From positions 1 to 35,570 of the forward strand of contig SOJN01000149.1 of the NCBI GenBank assembly GCA_004376575.1: a stretch of 35,570 nt of DNA, in the 5' to 3' direction. The position numbers and the translations under genes were made by a program. This document shows, piece after piece, positions 1 through 8,515 of this stretch (the stretch's first letter is position 1; each line of letters opens with the position of its first letter). This DNA is from a candidate division TA06 bacterium. GTDB taxonomy: Bacteria > Hydrothermota > DG-26 > E44-bin18. The notes beneath the pieces are model-generated. The model did not search any database. It was given only the letters and a program-made list of their open reading frames with translations, and was not told the DNA's origin.

Positions 1-90
1 AGCAAGGATTCTCCGTACGTTCCCCAACTCCTCCCTGTCATCAACTTTTTCGGAGGAGAGCCGTTTTTTCCGAGTATCAGGCGCCGTCAG

Positions 91-1413
91 CTAAGCTTTC
101 TTGAATCGGAAAATTCTCTCGTCCTGTATCCTCGGTAGCTCGATATCGACCAGAAGGGTTGTATTTGGCGCAAGAAGCGTCTTATTTCGCTGACTGGCCA
201 CGGTAAGAGAGTCTTCCGGGTCATGATACCTTATTCGCTTGCTCAAGGCTGCCGCGCACAGGCTCATGTCCACCCTTTTGTCTTTTTTGAGAATTTCCTT
301 TTGCAGGTCCGTGATGTCAAACAAGAAGGAACGATAGCTTGCGTCGCGCGAATATTTTCTGACCTTCTCGAGTATGTCCTTTTGAACTTTCTGCATCACA
401 GTATCGGCTCGGTCGCCTTTTTTCTGGAAGAATTCCACAAAGTAGTCTCGTATCCCCTCTCCAAACTGGTCGTGGACTCTTATGACCGCGTGCTGGTATT
501 GATGGTATCTCTCCTTCCTCTCGGGATCCTTAAGCCCCTTGCCAAAAGTTTCTCCTGAAACTTCGTTGAGGTGCTTGATGTGCGTTTTGTATTCATCAGC
601 ACTCTTTATTTTGAGGCTTTTGATCAGAAGATCTGCAAGGGTTTTGTCCTTGCCTGGCTCCACAATCGTCCGGTGGTTACGGTTGTAGAGAACGCCGAAA
701 GCGATGGGATCATAATATCGGTTTTGTTTCTGTACGTCATAGCCCTTTGGGGTCTTGAAAACCACTTTGATGTATGCGGCATTCAAGTTGGCAGTGGAAA
801 CATAGACGGTTCCATCCGAACCATTTTTGTGAAAGCTGCCAGCCAGGCCCGGATACACGTCTGTCCCAATTAAGATAGTGGTGTAAACATGCTCTTGCTT
901 GAAGATTCGGTTTGCTGGGTTGAATAAGTCCTGTTCAGCCATGGCCCATGATGCAGGTGAGGCCAATTCCAAAGCCTCCAAAACTTTTGTACCCGTCTGC
1001 AAAAAGTGGTCCCATTTCCAACCCAATCGTAACCTTCCAATCATTGACTTCCCAATGTGGGCAAGAGCAGAGCCAAAATTTGCAGGGGCAAGCATTACCA
1101 GATGTCTTATGGGACATTTCTCAGGTTTCCCGAGGAAGTAGTGAATCAAGTACTGCCTCACCACCGGGCCGCCCGTGCTGTGTACGATTACATCAAAACT
1201 GTGACGTCTTTCAGGAATTTTCTTGTCCTTCAAGGCGCTGCCCATCGCCTGACCTAAGTCCTGAATAGTGATTTCATCGTTCATACTCAGGTAGTCAGCC
1301 AGCCAAATATCGACGACAGCGAACCCATGTTTCTTTAGAAAAGATGAAAGCGGTCTGAGACTCTGAGAGGTCCCGCTCCACCCGTGCAAAATCAACAACG
1401 AGCGTTTGGCCAT
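91..1413 (-). CDS. alpha/beta-hydrolase (lipase/esterase-like)
   Basis: A 440-residue protein with an alpha/beta-hydrolase core in its first 250 residues. The N-terminal strand ends in LLILHGW (residues 6-12), the usual HG oxyanion region. The nucleophile elbow reads VHSTGG with Ser79, where the first glycine of G-x-S-x-G is replaced. Asp200 in GSDGTV and His247 in RNHRTI are good candidates for the rest of the triad. The C-terminal 190 residues are charged, look helical and then beta-rich, and I do not recognise them. No signal peptide is seen, so it is probably cytoplasmic. The ATG is preceded by AGGAGG at good spacing. It lies 87 bases downstream of the patatin-Omp85 gene on the same strand, so the two may be co-transcribed as lipid- or ester-hydrolysing enzymes. 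The substrate is unknown; the pattern resembles lipases of the PGAP1/LCAT type. Confidence 0.8.
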   Translation of the reverse strand: MAKRSLLILHGWSGTSQSLRPLSSFLKKHGFAVVDIWLADYLSMNDEITIQDLGQAMGSALKDKKIPERRHSFDVIVHSTGGPVVRQYLIHYFLGKPEKCPIRHLVMLAPANFGSALAHIGKSMIGRLRLGWKWDHFLQTGTKVLEALELASPASWAMAEQDLFNPANRIFKQEHVYTTILIGTDVYPGLAGSFHKNGSDGTVYVSTANLNAAYIKVVFKTPKGYDVQKQNRYYDPIAFGVLYNRNHRTIVEPGKDKTLADLLIKSLKIKSADEYKTHIKHLNEVSGETFGKGLKDPERKERYHQYQHAVIRVHDQFGEGIRDYFVEFFQKKGDRADTVMQKVQKDILEKVRKYSRDASYRSFLFDITDLQKEILKKDKRVDMSLCAAALSKRIRYHDPEDSLTVASQRNKTLLAPNTTLLVDIELPRIQDERIFRFKKA

Positions 1414-1500
1414 ACACCCCTCCTTTTTTAGAGAAGACTGAATTGATGCAGATGAAGGTCAAGATTCATCACTGAGGCGCTTGTTGAGGTATTTCGAACA

Positions 1501-4500
1501 TCAAAAGGCAAGGCCGTAGTACACTACAGAAAGATGGAAGTTTTTCCTAAAGAAAGCGTCCCTGTCTATATGTTCAGAGTTCCCCAAGAAGGCAAGTCCA
1601 ATATTCAGCAGAGTGGTATCTAGATATAGTCCGAGAGCACCGCAGAACCTGGCCTTATCCGAGGAAAGTGACTCGAAGTCGAATGATGGGTCTGGGACTA
1701 TGTCGGCGAAGAAGGCGGAGGCCTCTACATGGGCACTGAGTCTTAGGCCCACGGGTGATATTTCGAAGAGAGCGACTCGTGCTGAGGTGCCGGCCTTCCA
1801 CATTAATCTCTCGATAAACTCGTTCCTTCCATATCCGGGAAGATCTTCGGAGTCAAGTAGTCTTAGTTGATAAGCTCCACGAGGACTGAATCCACCGAGG
1901 CTGTAGCGCTCGTGATGAGGAGCATTCTCATCGTACCAGCTCCCGAACAGCTGGATCGCTACTGTTGTCGGTTTGCTCCACATCTGAAATCTCAGTGGAG
2001 CCCACATAGCCTTTGCCCTGGCCTTACCCCACCAGGATTCATTGTCTTTGCCACCCTTGGCCTCAATGTCTGCCTTTAATCCGGAGTTGGGGAAAATGGT
2101 ACGGTCGAGGTCATCGTGCCGGAGCGCCAAGACGCCATTGAAGTACCATTTCTTCTCTTCACCCATATTGATCCATGTTGCTTCGAGACCTGGAATGGCG
2201 GCAACGCGGCCCCGATAGAGCGGAAAAGTAAAGCTTGAACTGAACTCGTCAGTTCTTTGTTCATAGGCTGTTTCGTCTAATGCACTTGGAAAATCGAGCC
2301 CCTTGTAGTGGGCGCTCAACTGAGGGATGAATGAAGAAAAAGAGTAGGGAGTACGCATAATGGAACGATAGCGCTGAAGTCCTATATTAAATCCCTGTCC
2401 TCTTGGGAGTTGCCGGGACATCTTGAGCGGAAAATTCTGAGTGTAATTCGCATAGGGAGACCAATCAAAAATCCACCTTCTGATTCTGATTTCACCAAAG
2501 AAATTGAGGCCTTCATGTGTCTCTAATGCCAAAGATGGGAGTTCTAGGGTAGCATTGGATTTTTTTTGTACCGCAATGTTCAAGCAATCTCCCTCGTGGC
2601 CCTCCACTGAGATAGTTTTGAGCTGAAACTCCTTGCGGACATCCCCAGCCTTCTTTAGAATCTTATTGGGAGAAAAAGGTCTCCTGAATTGATTTGCTAC
2701 AGCCATTTTTGTTCCCGCACCATCACAACTTATCCTTATGTTTCTGAGGAAGGTCCCCTTTTCACCGTGAATGTGCAGGAGGCCAGTATTATGGCTTTTG
2801 TCTGAAGGAAGGAACTGCACGCTGTCGACTCTGGGAGAAACAAAGCCTTGTCGCACAAGGCACCTTTCTACTGTGTCTTTGACCTCCTCGAAATTTAAGG
2901 CTCTCTTCTCTTTGTTGATTCTCCTTCGGATTGCTTCCTCAGTCGCGCGTTTAGCTATCGAATCATAGGCTGTTGAAGCAAAACCCATTTTCAAAACGGG
3001 CTTCACCGAATCTTGAGAGCTTTCCTTTTCTACCAGGCGAAAAGTCAATGACCACTCTTCACCTGCATTTCTCATTTCTGCCCCAACTTCCTCAAAACGG
3101 CCGAGACTATGGATTCGCTTCAAAGCTTCACAGACATCAGTCTTCTCTATCCAGCTCCCCTTCTCGAACCTAATTGCGTCCCGAATTTTCCTTTCTTCGG
3201 TTTCGCCTGGCCCGGTGAGCTTGGGGGCTTCTGAAAGCCTGAGAATCCTTTCGTTGGGTGGGGGTAGGTTCAGGAGGTTCTGCGACGATCGCATGTGATC
3301 TTCCATGCTTGCCACTCCCAGCTTGATCGATTCGATCAGACTGTCTGTAGCAGCGGAACCCGCATGGATCAGTTCGTTCAGCTTCTTGGGGTGGAAGTCA
3401 AAGCCACCTTCAACATCTAGGTCAATTCTGGAGTGAGCAGCGTCCCAACTATTCCAGACATGCTTTTCTCTGGCCAAGGGAAAGGCCGCATTCATCACGG
3501 CGATCCCCAGGGGTCCTGACAGTTCTGGCTTCTGCTTGACTGCATGCCGAGTGCCTCTTCTCTTAGACGGATAGACAGCAATGACATAGTAATCGGTCGT
3601 CTCGTTTTCAGCCACGTTCATCATATTGTCTGGCGCTCTGGTTCCGTCAAATCGGATGAATGCATCTACTGGAAGGTTGTTCAGAACGCCTCCATCAATA
3701 TATACATTACCTGCGATTCTCATTGGTTCAAACGCCATCGGAAACGAGGCGCTGCCACGTAGAGCAGTGCAGATAGTTCCCTCGCGCATCAACTCTGAGT
3801 TTGCCGTGTTCATGTTTGTAAGCATAGTACCAAATGGGATGGGCAAGCTGTCAAATTTGAAGCCCGCTCGATAGTCGGCCTCAAGAGTCCTCTTTGCGAT
3901 CTCGTCAGTGAATTTCTGCGCTGTTCTAAGACCAGCTCCGAAGTCAGGCTCGATAGCAGAAGGGTACAGCAGGAACCCCCAGCGCTTCCAGGTGATGCTT
4001 AAGTCCAGGCCAGGCTCTCGGGGTTTTTCTAGTAACCGCTCCCAGAGAGGCAGGTCCTCCTTGGGTGGTCGATCTGTGAAGATGTTCTTCCAATCGACGC
4101 TGTCTTTGACAATAGACTCCAGGTCGTCAACAGAGATGCCAGACGCATAGAGGCCCCCGATAATCGCACCCATGCTCGTGCCGGCGATCCCGTGAATGGG
4201 GACGTTGTTCTGCTCAAGAACTCTTAGAACGCCGATGTGGCCTATGCCGCGCACTACACCGCCGCCGAGGGCGAGCCCCACCTTGACGTTGCGCGGCAGG
4301 TCGGGAACCAAATCCCAGTTCACGCGGTCGTAGCTCCGTTCAGCCCAGCTAGTATCTTCGGGTAGAACTCTTCGTTCCCAAAGGTACCCGGGATCTGAGC
4401 TGTCCTTGTCGAATCTCAACCTGAGCCATATTGGGTAATTATCGCTCCCTGCTGGGTTGGTGCCTGCCATCGCGCCACTAGACGCGGCGAGACAGAGAAC

Positions 4501-4533
4501 CGCAATTGAAGCTAGCACCCAGGCTATCTTCAT
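1501..4533 (-). CDS. patatin-like phospholipase fused to POTRA and Omp85 outer-membrane barrel (copy 1)
   Basis: About 1010 residues from the ATG at 4533. This start is chosen because AGGAG precedes it and it begins directly with a signal peptide (MKIAWVLASIAVLCLAASSG). An upstream extension of 25 residues is possible but lacks a signal sequence. After a short conserved leader comes the patatin domain: oxyanion loop GGGVVRG, nucleophile Ser120 in GTSMG, and catalytic Asp280 in DGG. Residues about 430-680 look like two or three POTRA-type domains. The last 350 residues form an Omp85 barrel, with the lid-loop-like motif PRGAY and a C-terminus in aromatic/hydrophobic residues (YYGLAF). The order signal peptide, patatin, POTRA, barrel is that of type Vd autotransporters such as PlpD, but this protein is some 280 residues longer. 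Expected role: an outer-membrane-anchored phospholipase A. A paralogue lies at 10108-13158. Confidence 0.9.
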   Translation of the reverse strand: MKIAWVLASIAVLCLAASSGAMAGTNPAGSDNYPIWLRLRFDKDSSDPGYLWERRVLPEDTSWAERSYDRVNWDLVPDLPRNVKVGLALGGGVVRGIGHIGVLRVLEQNNVPIHGIAGTSMGAIIGGLYASGISVDDLESIVKDSVDWKNIFTDRPPKEDLPLWERLLEKPREPGLDLSITWKRWGFLLYPSAIEPDFGAGLRTAQKFTDEIAKRTLEADYRAGFKFDSLPIPFGTMLTNMNTANSELMREGTICTALRGSASFPMAFEPMRIAGNVYIDGGVLNNLPVDAFIRFDGTRAPDNMMNVAENETTDYYVIAVYPSKRRGTRHAVKQKPELSGPLGIAVMNAAFPLAREKHVWNSWDAAHSRIDLDVEGGFDFHPKKLNELIHAGSAATDSLIESIKLGVASMEDHMRSSQNLLNLPPPNERILRLSEAPKLTGPGETEERKIRDAIRFEKGSWIEKTDVCEALKRIHSLGRFEEVGAEMRNAGEEWSLTFRLVEKESSQDSVKPVLKMGFASTAYDSIAKRATEEAIRRRINKEKRALNFEEVKDTVERCLVRQGFVSPRVDSVQFLPSDKSHNTGLLHIHGEKGTFLRNIRISCDGAGTKMAVANQFRRPFSPNKILKKAGDVRKEFQLKTISVEGHEGDCLNIAVQKKSNATLELPSLALETHEGLNFFGEIRIRRWIFDWSPYANYTQNFPLKMSRQLPRGQGFNIGLQRYRSIMRTPYSFSSFIPQLSAHYKGLDFPSALDETAYEQRTDEFSSSFTFPLYRGRVAAIPGLEATWINMGEEKKWYFNGVLALRHDDLDRTIFPNSGLKADIEAKGGKDNESWWGKARAKAMWAPLRFQMWSKPTTVAIQLFGSWYDENAPHHERYSLGGFSPRGAYQLRLLDSEDLPGYGRNEFIERLMWKAGTSARVALFEISPVGLRLSAHVEASAFFADIVPDPSFDFESLSSDKARFCGALGLYLDTTLLNIGLAFLGNSEHIDRDAFFRKNFHLSVVYYGLAF

Positions 4534-4654
4534 AGACCTCTCCTTGTCGTGTTTTTGATGAAAGTGTGGAGTTATGAGCAGACTTATCTGCCCCACTCTT
4601 GTCGGCATGAAATTGAATTGCCTGACCCGCCCATATCCGTGCCATCAATACATC

Positions 4655-4682
4655 AATATACAGTCGATAGGAACAAGGTCAA
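4655..4682 (-). promoter_or_regulatory. candidate sigma70-type promoter for patatin-Omp85 copy 1
   Basis: Read on the minus strand, TTGACC is followed after 16 bases by TATATT (5 of 6 to consensus). It lies about 120 bases upstream of the ATG at 4533. Spacing is one base short of the optimum. Confidence 0.45.
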
Positions 4683-4727
4683 CAGAAATCTTTTAAGCTC
4701 CACACCCTACGAGTGTCGAAATAACTC

Positions 4728-4756
4728 TTGACACGGAGATGCCATAGGGGTAAGAA
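4728..4756 (+). promoter_or_regulatory. candidate promoter for the membrane protein gene
   Basis: A perfect TTGACA is followed after exactly 17 bases by TAAGAA, which is a weak -10 match. It lies about 75 bases upstream of the start at 4831. The 297-base divergent spacer 4534-4830 holds this box and the minus-strand promoter; nothing else was recognised in it. Confidence 0.4.
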
Positions 4757-4830
4757 AGATGGTGTATGCAGGGGCGTAGTCCTGAGAATGAATGTCCTGA
4801 CCTTGTTGGGAGTGGATGGAGGTTTGGCAA

Positions 4831-5892
4831 ATGGAGCTTGTGAATGAGCTTCAGGGGCTCAGAGAGCGAGTTCTATGTAACCTAGTCCTGGACAAAATTG
4901 CGGGCTGGCCCTTCCGACGACTTGAGAGTGGGATGAAACGGTTTCTGGGACTATGTTTACTTTTCATTATCTTCGAGGCTAGCGAATTGCTGGTCTTCGG
5001 CATTGTGAAAATCTCCATACTTCAATCTTTGGTTCCTTCGATCCTAACGGCCTTCATTGCTGCACTTTGTATTCATGTGGTGAGTTGCTGCTACCAGCAC
5101 ACACTTGTTGAGCTCGGGGCAGTTGCCACCACACCGGCCCTCGGGAGTGGTGTTGAGAAAGCGTTGGTCAACTGGTTAAGAAAAACAACAAACATTTGGT
5201 TTCAACTCCTCTGGTCGTGTGGAGTAACCGTTGCGGTTATTCTGGCCCTGTATGTTATCAAACAGAGAGCTACTCTTTCGATTCCCTACGGGCCTGGGCT
5301 GCTCTTTGGTGCTGGGCTGGTGTTTTTCTGGCTGGGCCAGATTTGGTACTGGGCGGTCTTCGCGCCGTTTGCAACCAGGCTCCTGAGAGGCAGCGATGCA
5401 TCAGAAATTGGCCTAGACCCACTGTATCCAAATGAAACGCCAATTCTAGTTGCCATGTCCAGAACACTTTCTGTTTATGCACTTTGGCACGGTTTCGTAG
5501 CGACACTGTGTCTCATATTGCTATTCACATTGCAGCCCGATTTTGGCGAGGGAGGCACACGATATGTTCTTGTTTTTGTCCTTCTGAGTTATCTGATTAG
5601 CTTTTGGACATTCCTGTATCCGCAATTCAATCTCTCCCAGCTTGTCTATCGTGCCAAGCAGGATACCTTGCTCAAGATACGAGCTGAAAGCAGCAAACTG
5701 TACGAGAACCTGGACAAATTGGAAAGAGCGGATTTTGAAAGACTGGAGAACCTGAGGGGCCTTCATGACACGGTTAGTAAATGGCGTAATACAGTGGTCG
5801 GGTTCTCTGGGCTGCGCTCGTTCATTGCTTCATTGATAATGCCTGCTCTGACAGCGTTTGTTGGGTTCAAGCTGCAATCCTTCATGGCGTAA
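4831..5892 (+). CDS. multi-pass membrane protein with cytoplasmic coiled-coil segment, function unknown
   Basis: A 353-residue protein of no family I recognise. Hydrophobic segments at roughly residues 36-56, 60-85, 118-140, 150-172, 210-232, 240-262 and 323-345 suggest about seven membrane spans. Between the last two lies a charged, heptad-like stretch (about 268-312, rich in K, E and L) that could form a coiled coil. The start at 4831 is chosen because GGAGG lies 8 bases upstream of it; an ATG at 4816 in the same frame would add five residues but has poorer ribosome-binding spacing. It stands alone on the plus strand, divergent from the patatin-Omp85 gene and convergent with the radical SAM gene, so its context gives no firm clue to its role. 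Confidence 0.75.
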   Translation: MELVNELQGLRERVLCNLVLDKIAGWPFRRLESGMKRFLGLCLLFIIFEASELLVFGIVKISILQSLVPSILTAFIAALCIHVVSCCYQHTLVELGAVATTPALGSGVEKALVNWLRKTTNIWFQLLWSCGVTVAVILALYVIKQRATLSIPYGPGLLFGAGLVFFWLGQIWYWAVFAPFATRLLRGSDASEIGLDPLYPNETPILVAMSRTLSVYALWHGFVATLCLILLFTLQPDFGEGGTRYVLVFVLLSYLISFWTFLYPQFNLSQLVYRAKQDTLLKIRAESSKLYENLDKLERADFERLENLRGLHDTVSKWRNTVVGFSGLRSFIASLIMPALTAFVGFKLQSFMA

Positions 5893-5986
5893 AACTCACC
5901 TCCGGAATCCTAAGCCTAGCTTATCAGGGATATTTCCACTCATCTCGGGATGTGCGTCACGCAACCCCTGCGAACGGAATGGTACC

Positions 5987-6035
5987 CCCGTCAAACGGGC
6001 GGTCGTGGAACGACCGGGGCAGGGTGTGCAGGTGG
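5987..6035 (+). repeat. double-hairpin repeat, copy 1
   Basis: Two adjacent perfect hairpins: CCCGT-caa-ACGGG (5987-5999) and CGGTCGT-gga-ACGACCG (6000-6016), followed by GGGCAGG. The same two-hairpin plan followed by GGGCGGG occurs in reverse orientation at 7005-7055, with stem bases changed in compensating pairs. The flanking stretch 5893-6129 holds no gene. A third small hairpin (TAGCC-gac-GGCTA, 6087-6099) has no T-run and is not called a terminator. Confidence 0.65.
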
Positions 6036-6129
6036 GAATTTCGAAGGTGGGGGACTGGGTGATGGGAATTTCGTAGTTTCATGTATTAGCCGACGGCTAT
6101 CTTATGTCTTATATCTGGTTCGAGGGTAT

Positions 6130-6885
6130 TTAGAACACCACTCTATATTTCATATGTCTTTTTCGCAGCTCGGCAACAAGCCTTATTTTCTGCTCACGAA
6201 AGAATTCGGGCGTGGTTGCGTGCTGTAGATTGTGTCGGTGGTAGAATCCTTTTATTGAACTCATGTAGTTCATCTTGTCTATCAGGACGTTGTCCACCTT
6301 TCCTGCCAGGCTTTCCACAAGTTTCTCCGGGTTTCCTGGCAGGATTGGGCCAACAAAGGCAAATGTTCTGATTCCTTTTGAATGGATTTTCTCCAGGGCG
6401 TCCAGTCTCTGCCTTACTGTTGAAGCATTTGGCTCAAACACTTTTGCTATTTTTTCATCACCTGTCGCTATCGTAAATCCTACCTGTATTTCCTGAAGCT
6501 CCTGAATTAAATCCAGGTCGCGTAAAACGAGGTCTGATTTGGTCTGAATAGACACAGGGAATTGCTTCTTCACCAGTTCTTTCAAGCATTGTCTCGTTAA
6601 TTCAAACTTAGCTTCCAGAGGCTGATAGGGGTCGGTCACAGAGGAAATCCAAACATTGCCGCGCTTTGCCCTGATCAACTGCTTGCTCAGGAGTTCAGGA
6701 GCATTCACCTTGGCATCCACGAACTGGCCCCAGGGTTCTGTGTGGCCGGAATAACGTTTCATGAACAGACGAGCATAGCAGTATTTGCAGTTGTGCTGAC
6801 AGCCGGTGTAGGGGTTCAGGCAATAGTCGAAGATCTTTGATTTATTCAGAATACTCTTCGCCCTGACTTCCTTGATTACTAGCAT
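6130..6885 (-). CDS. SPL-family radical SAM protein
   Basis: A 251-residue protein resembling the spore photoproduct lyase-like radical SAM family. The cluster-binding motif is C-x3-C-x2-C (Cys29, Cys33, Cys36, in TGCQHNCKYCYAR), and a further cysteine sits at 22. The N-terminal SILNKSKIFDYCLNPYTGC is typical of the group, as are ISSVTDPYQPLE (a SAM-binding region after the first strands) and VGFTIATGD. Despite the name, most members are not spore photolyases, and the true substrate is generally unknown. Length fits the short members of the family. No clear ribosome-binding site precedes the ATG; the -10-like TAGAAT at 6895-6900 lies so close that a nearly leaderless transcript is possible. 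The gene is flanked on both sides by the double-hairpin repeat. Confidence 0.85.
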   Translation of the reverse strand: MLVIKEVRAKSILNKSKIFDYCLNPYTGCQHNCKYCYARLFMKRYSGHTEPWGQFVDAKVNAPELLSKQLIRAKRGNVWISSVTDPYQPLEAKFELTRQCLKELVKKQFPVSIQTKSDLVLRDLDLIQELQEIQVGFTIATGDEKIAKVFEPNASTVRQRLDALEKIHSKGIRTFAFVGPILPGNPEKLVESLAGKVDNVLIDKMNYMSSIKGFYHRHNLQHATTPEFFREQKIRLVAELRKRHMKYRVVF

Positions 6886-7004
6886 AGTGAGGTGATTCTA
6901 TTCTAGTCCTGCCTGATAGGGCAAGTGAATAAACGTGCTCGTACGACAGGATTGCATATCCGGGCCCCTGTGATAGATTGCCACGCGCCCTTACGGGTTG
7001 CGAG

Positions 7005-7055
7005 TTTATCCCGCCTGCCCGCCCGGGCCGTTCGACGGCCGGCCGTTTCACGGCC
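7005..7055 (-). repeat. double-hairpin repeat, copy 2 (inverted relative to copy 1)
   Basis: Two adjacent hairpins with 6-bp perfect stems and 3-base loops: GGCCGT-tcg-ACGGCC (7026-7040) and GGCCGT-ttc-ACGGCC (7041-7055). Read on the minus strand they align position by position with copy 1 at 5987: each has a CGTnnAACG-like core in both hairpins, followed by GGGC and a G-rich tail. The two copies flank the radical SAM gene in opposite orientations. Confidence 0.65.
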
Positions 7056-7174
7056 TCCTGAGCAATAGTCGAAGGGAGCCTGTCGAGGTGCAATGACAGG
7101 AGGGACTTGTGTACGGGGGGGAAGCAATCGGAAGCTGATAGCTGTCTGTTTGCCCAAGTGGTTTTGAAAAGAGA

Positions 7175-7204
7175 TTGACAAAGATGCGGAACACGGTTTA
7201 TGCT
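7175..7204 (+). promoter_or_regulatory. candidate promoter of the serine peptidase gene
   Basis: TTGACA, 18 bases, then TATGCT (4 of 6 to consensus). Transcription would begin near 7211. This excludes the in-frame ATG at 7200 and supports the start at 7230. Confidence 0.55.
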
Positions 7205-7229
7205 TTCTGAAACGCAATTGGAGGATTCT

Positions 7230-8231
7230 ATGGCAGTCACTTTGGAAGAGATAAGAAGGTTGCTTCCTGAGGTCCGTGAGGAATTGCTCAGCAAACCGAA
7301 TGTTATTGGTACAGGGGTAGGGTACAAAGTCGCAGAGGGCAGGCAAACAGAAGAACTGGCTATCATCTGTTCAGTGGAGACAAAAAAGGCCAGGAAGGAC
7401 CTCACCAATAGAGAATTAGTCCCTCCCAGCATACAGAGTGTTCGCACAGATGTCTATCCGACGGGGATGATCTATGCTTTGCAGGATCCAACTAAGAGAT
7501 TTCGGCCTGCACCTGGTGGTGTAAGCATCGGGCACTATCTTATCACTGCTGGGACACTGGGTTGTCTGGTAGAGAGGGGTGAGAAGACATACATACTATC
7601 CAACAACCACGTACTGGCAAATAGCAATGATGCTTCGATTGGCGATCCAATCCTCCAACCTGGCCCACACGATGGAGGAACCCATCCCCTTGATCATATT
7701 GCCAATTTGAGTGAGTTTGTTCCCATCGAGTTCGAAGGAGGGGATAGTGCCTGTCCTGTGGGGCAGGGGATTGCAGCTATTCTGAACGGGCTGGCGAAAA
7801 TAACCGGTAGCAAAACTCGAGTGCGCTTGGTTAGAAAAGCTTTGGCAGCAAATCTGGTTGATTGTGCAATTGCTGAACCGTTGGACCCGAGGGATGTGAA
7901 AAACGAGATACTACATATCGGTAGTGTGAGTGAGATTACTGAGGGAACCCTGGGCATGAGCGTCAAGAAGAGCGGAAGAACGACAGGATTTACTGAGGGA
8001 AAGATCGATCAAATTGACGTAACTGTCAGAGTGAGCTATGGCCCAGAGAGAGTAGCGACTTTTGCAGATCAACTTGTGGCGGGGGCGATGAGTCAGGGAG
8101 GAGACAGCGGTTCTGCTGTGGTTAGCAGCGACGACAAACTGGTTGGGCTATTGTTTGCTGGCAGCTCAAACACCACAGTCATAAATCGTATCCAAAATGT
8201 ATTTCAAGCATTGCAGGTAACATTGCCGTAG
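7230..8231 (+). CDS. trypsin-like (chymotrypsin-fold) serine peptidase with N-terminal propeptide-like domain
   Basis: A 333-residue protein. Residues about 105-330 carry the chymotrypsin-fold triad: His127 in SNNHVLA, Asp211 in LVDCAIAEP and Ser293 in SQGGDSGSAV. The later strand reads VGLLFAG, as in trypsin-like enzymes. Residues 1-95 form a separate domain with the core NVIGTGVGYK and a C-terminal PTGMIYAL, which resembles a propeptide. No signal peptide is visible, so export is unproven. GGAGG lies 6 bases before the ATG at 7230; an in-frame ATG at 7200 lies inside the promoter. The next gene (8279) encodes a free-standing copy of the N-terminal domain, 47 bases downstream. The residues fit an active peptidase, but the substrate is unknown. 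Confidence 0.85.
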   Translation: MAVTLEEIRRLLPEVREELLSKPNVIGTGVGYKVAEGRQTEELAIICSVETKKARKDLTNRELVPPSIQSVRTDVYPTGMIYALQDPTKRFRPAPGGVSIGHYLITAGTLGCLVERGEKTYILSNNHVLANSNDASIGDPILQPGPHDGGTHPLDHIANLSEFVPIEFEGGDSACPVGQGIAAILNGLAKITGSKTRVRLVRKALAANLVDCAIAEPLDPRDVKNEILHIGSVSEITEGTLGMSVKKSGRTTGFTEGKIDQIDVTVRVSYGPERVATFADQLVAGAMSQGGDSGSAVVSSDDKLVGLLFAGSSNTTVINRIQNVFQALQVTLP

Positions 8232-8278
8232 CTGATTGTTTTGCTTGGCGCTATTGGATCTATGCGAGGTCACCGTAA

Positions 8279-8494
8279 ATGAGCAAAATCCGTGAAGTGA
8301 AGCAAGAGTACGAACGAATCTGGCTGGCAAACAAAAGCGTAGTCGCAGTAGGGATAGGCAACACATCCAAGGGAGAGCCGGGGATTATTATTTCGGTCAA
8401 GAAGATAACACTCCAAATACGAGAGCAAATCCCTACCGAAATCGAGGGCGTACCTATCGAAATCCAGGAGACCGGAGAAATCAAGGCCCTTTGA
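8279..8494 (+). CDS. small protein resembling the propeptide-like domain of the neighbouring peptidase
   Basis: A 71-residue protein with no signal peptide or membrane segment. Its VVAVGIGN (residues 21-28), GIIISVKK (35-42), P-rich IPTEI segment and closing GEIKAL line up in order with NVIGTGVGYK, LAIICSVE, the LVPPSIQ segment and GMIYAL of residues 24-84 in the upstream peptidase. It therefore looks like a stand-alone form of that N-terminal domain. GAGGT precedes the ATG at suitable spacing. Lying 47 bases downstream on the same strand, it is probably co-transcribed. It may act in trans as an inhibitor or folding helper of the peptidase; this is inference from the resemblance and the context only. 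Confidence 0.7.
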   Translation: MSKIREVKQEYERIWLANKSVVAVGIGNTSKGEPGIIISVKKITLQIREQIPTEIEGVPIEIQETGEIKAL

Positions 8495-8515
8495 TTCCTA
8501 AACCAGGACCCATAC

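Larger units (their letters stand above)
6886..7229. other. divergent intergenic region
   Basis: A 344-base spacer between the radical SAM gene and the serine peptidase gene. It contains the second double-hairpin repeat (7005-7055) and the peptidase promoter (7175-7204). Just beside the repeat, on the minus strand, is CCTCGACAGGCTCCCTTCGA, an imperfect inverted motif. I see no additional gene. Confidence 0.6.

Noticed and set aside
1-90. Possible start of a minus-strand gene leaving the window (ATG near 40)
   Set aside because: Only a dozen codons are visible and no ribosome-binding site precedes them, so nothing can be supported.
6087-6099. TAGCC-gac-GGCTA hairpin as a terminator of the radical SAM gene
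   Set aside because: Short stem and no T-run on the minus strand.
7200-7229. Upstream in-frame ATG extending the serine peptidase by ten residues
   Set aside because: It falls within the -10 region of the peptidase promoter, and the ribosome-binding site GGAGG fits the ATG at 7230.
6842-7447. 201-residue minus-strand frame over the intergenic repeat and peptidase start
   Set aside because: Overlaps the real peptidase gene and repeat hairpins; composition looks random.
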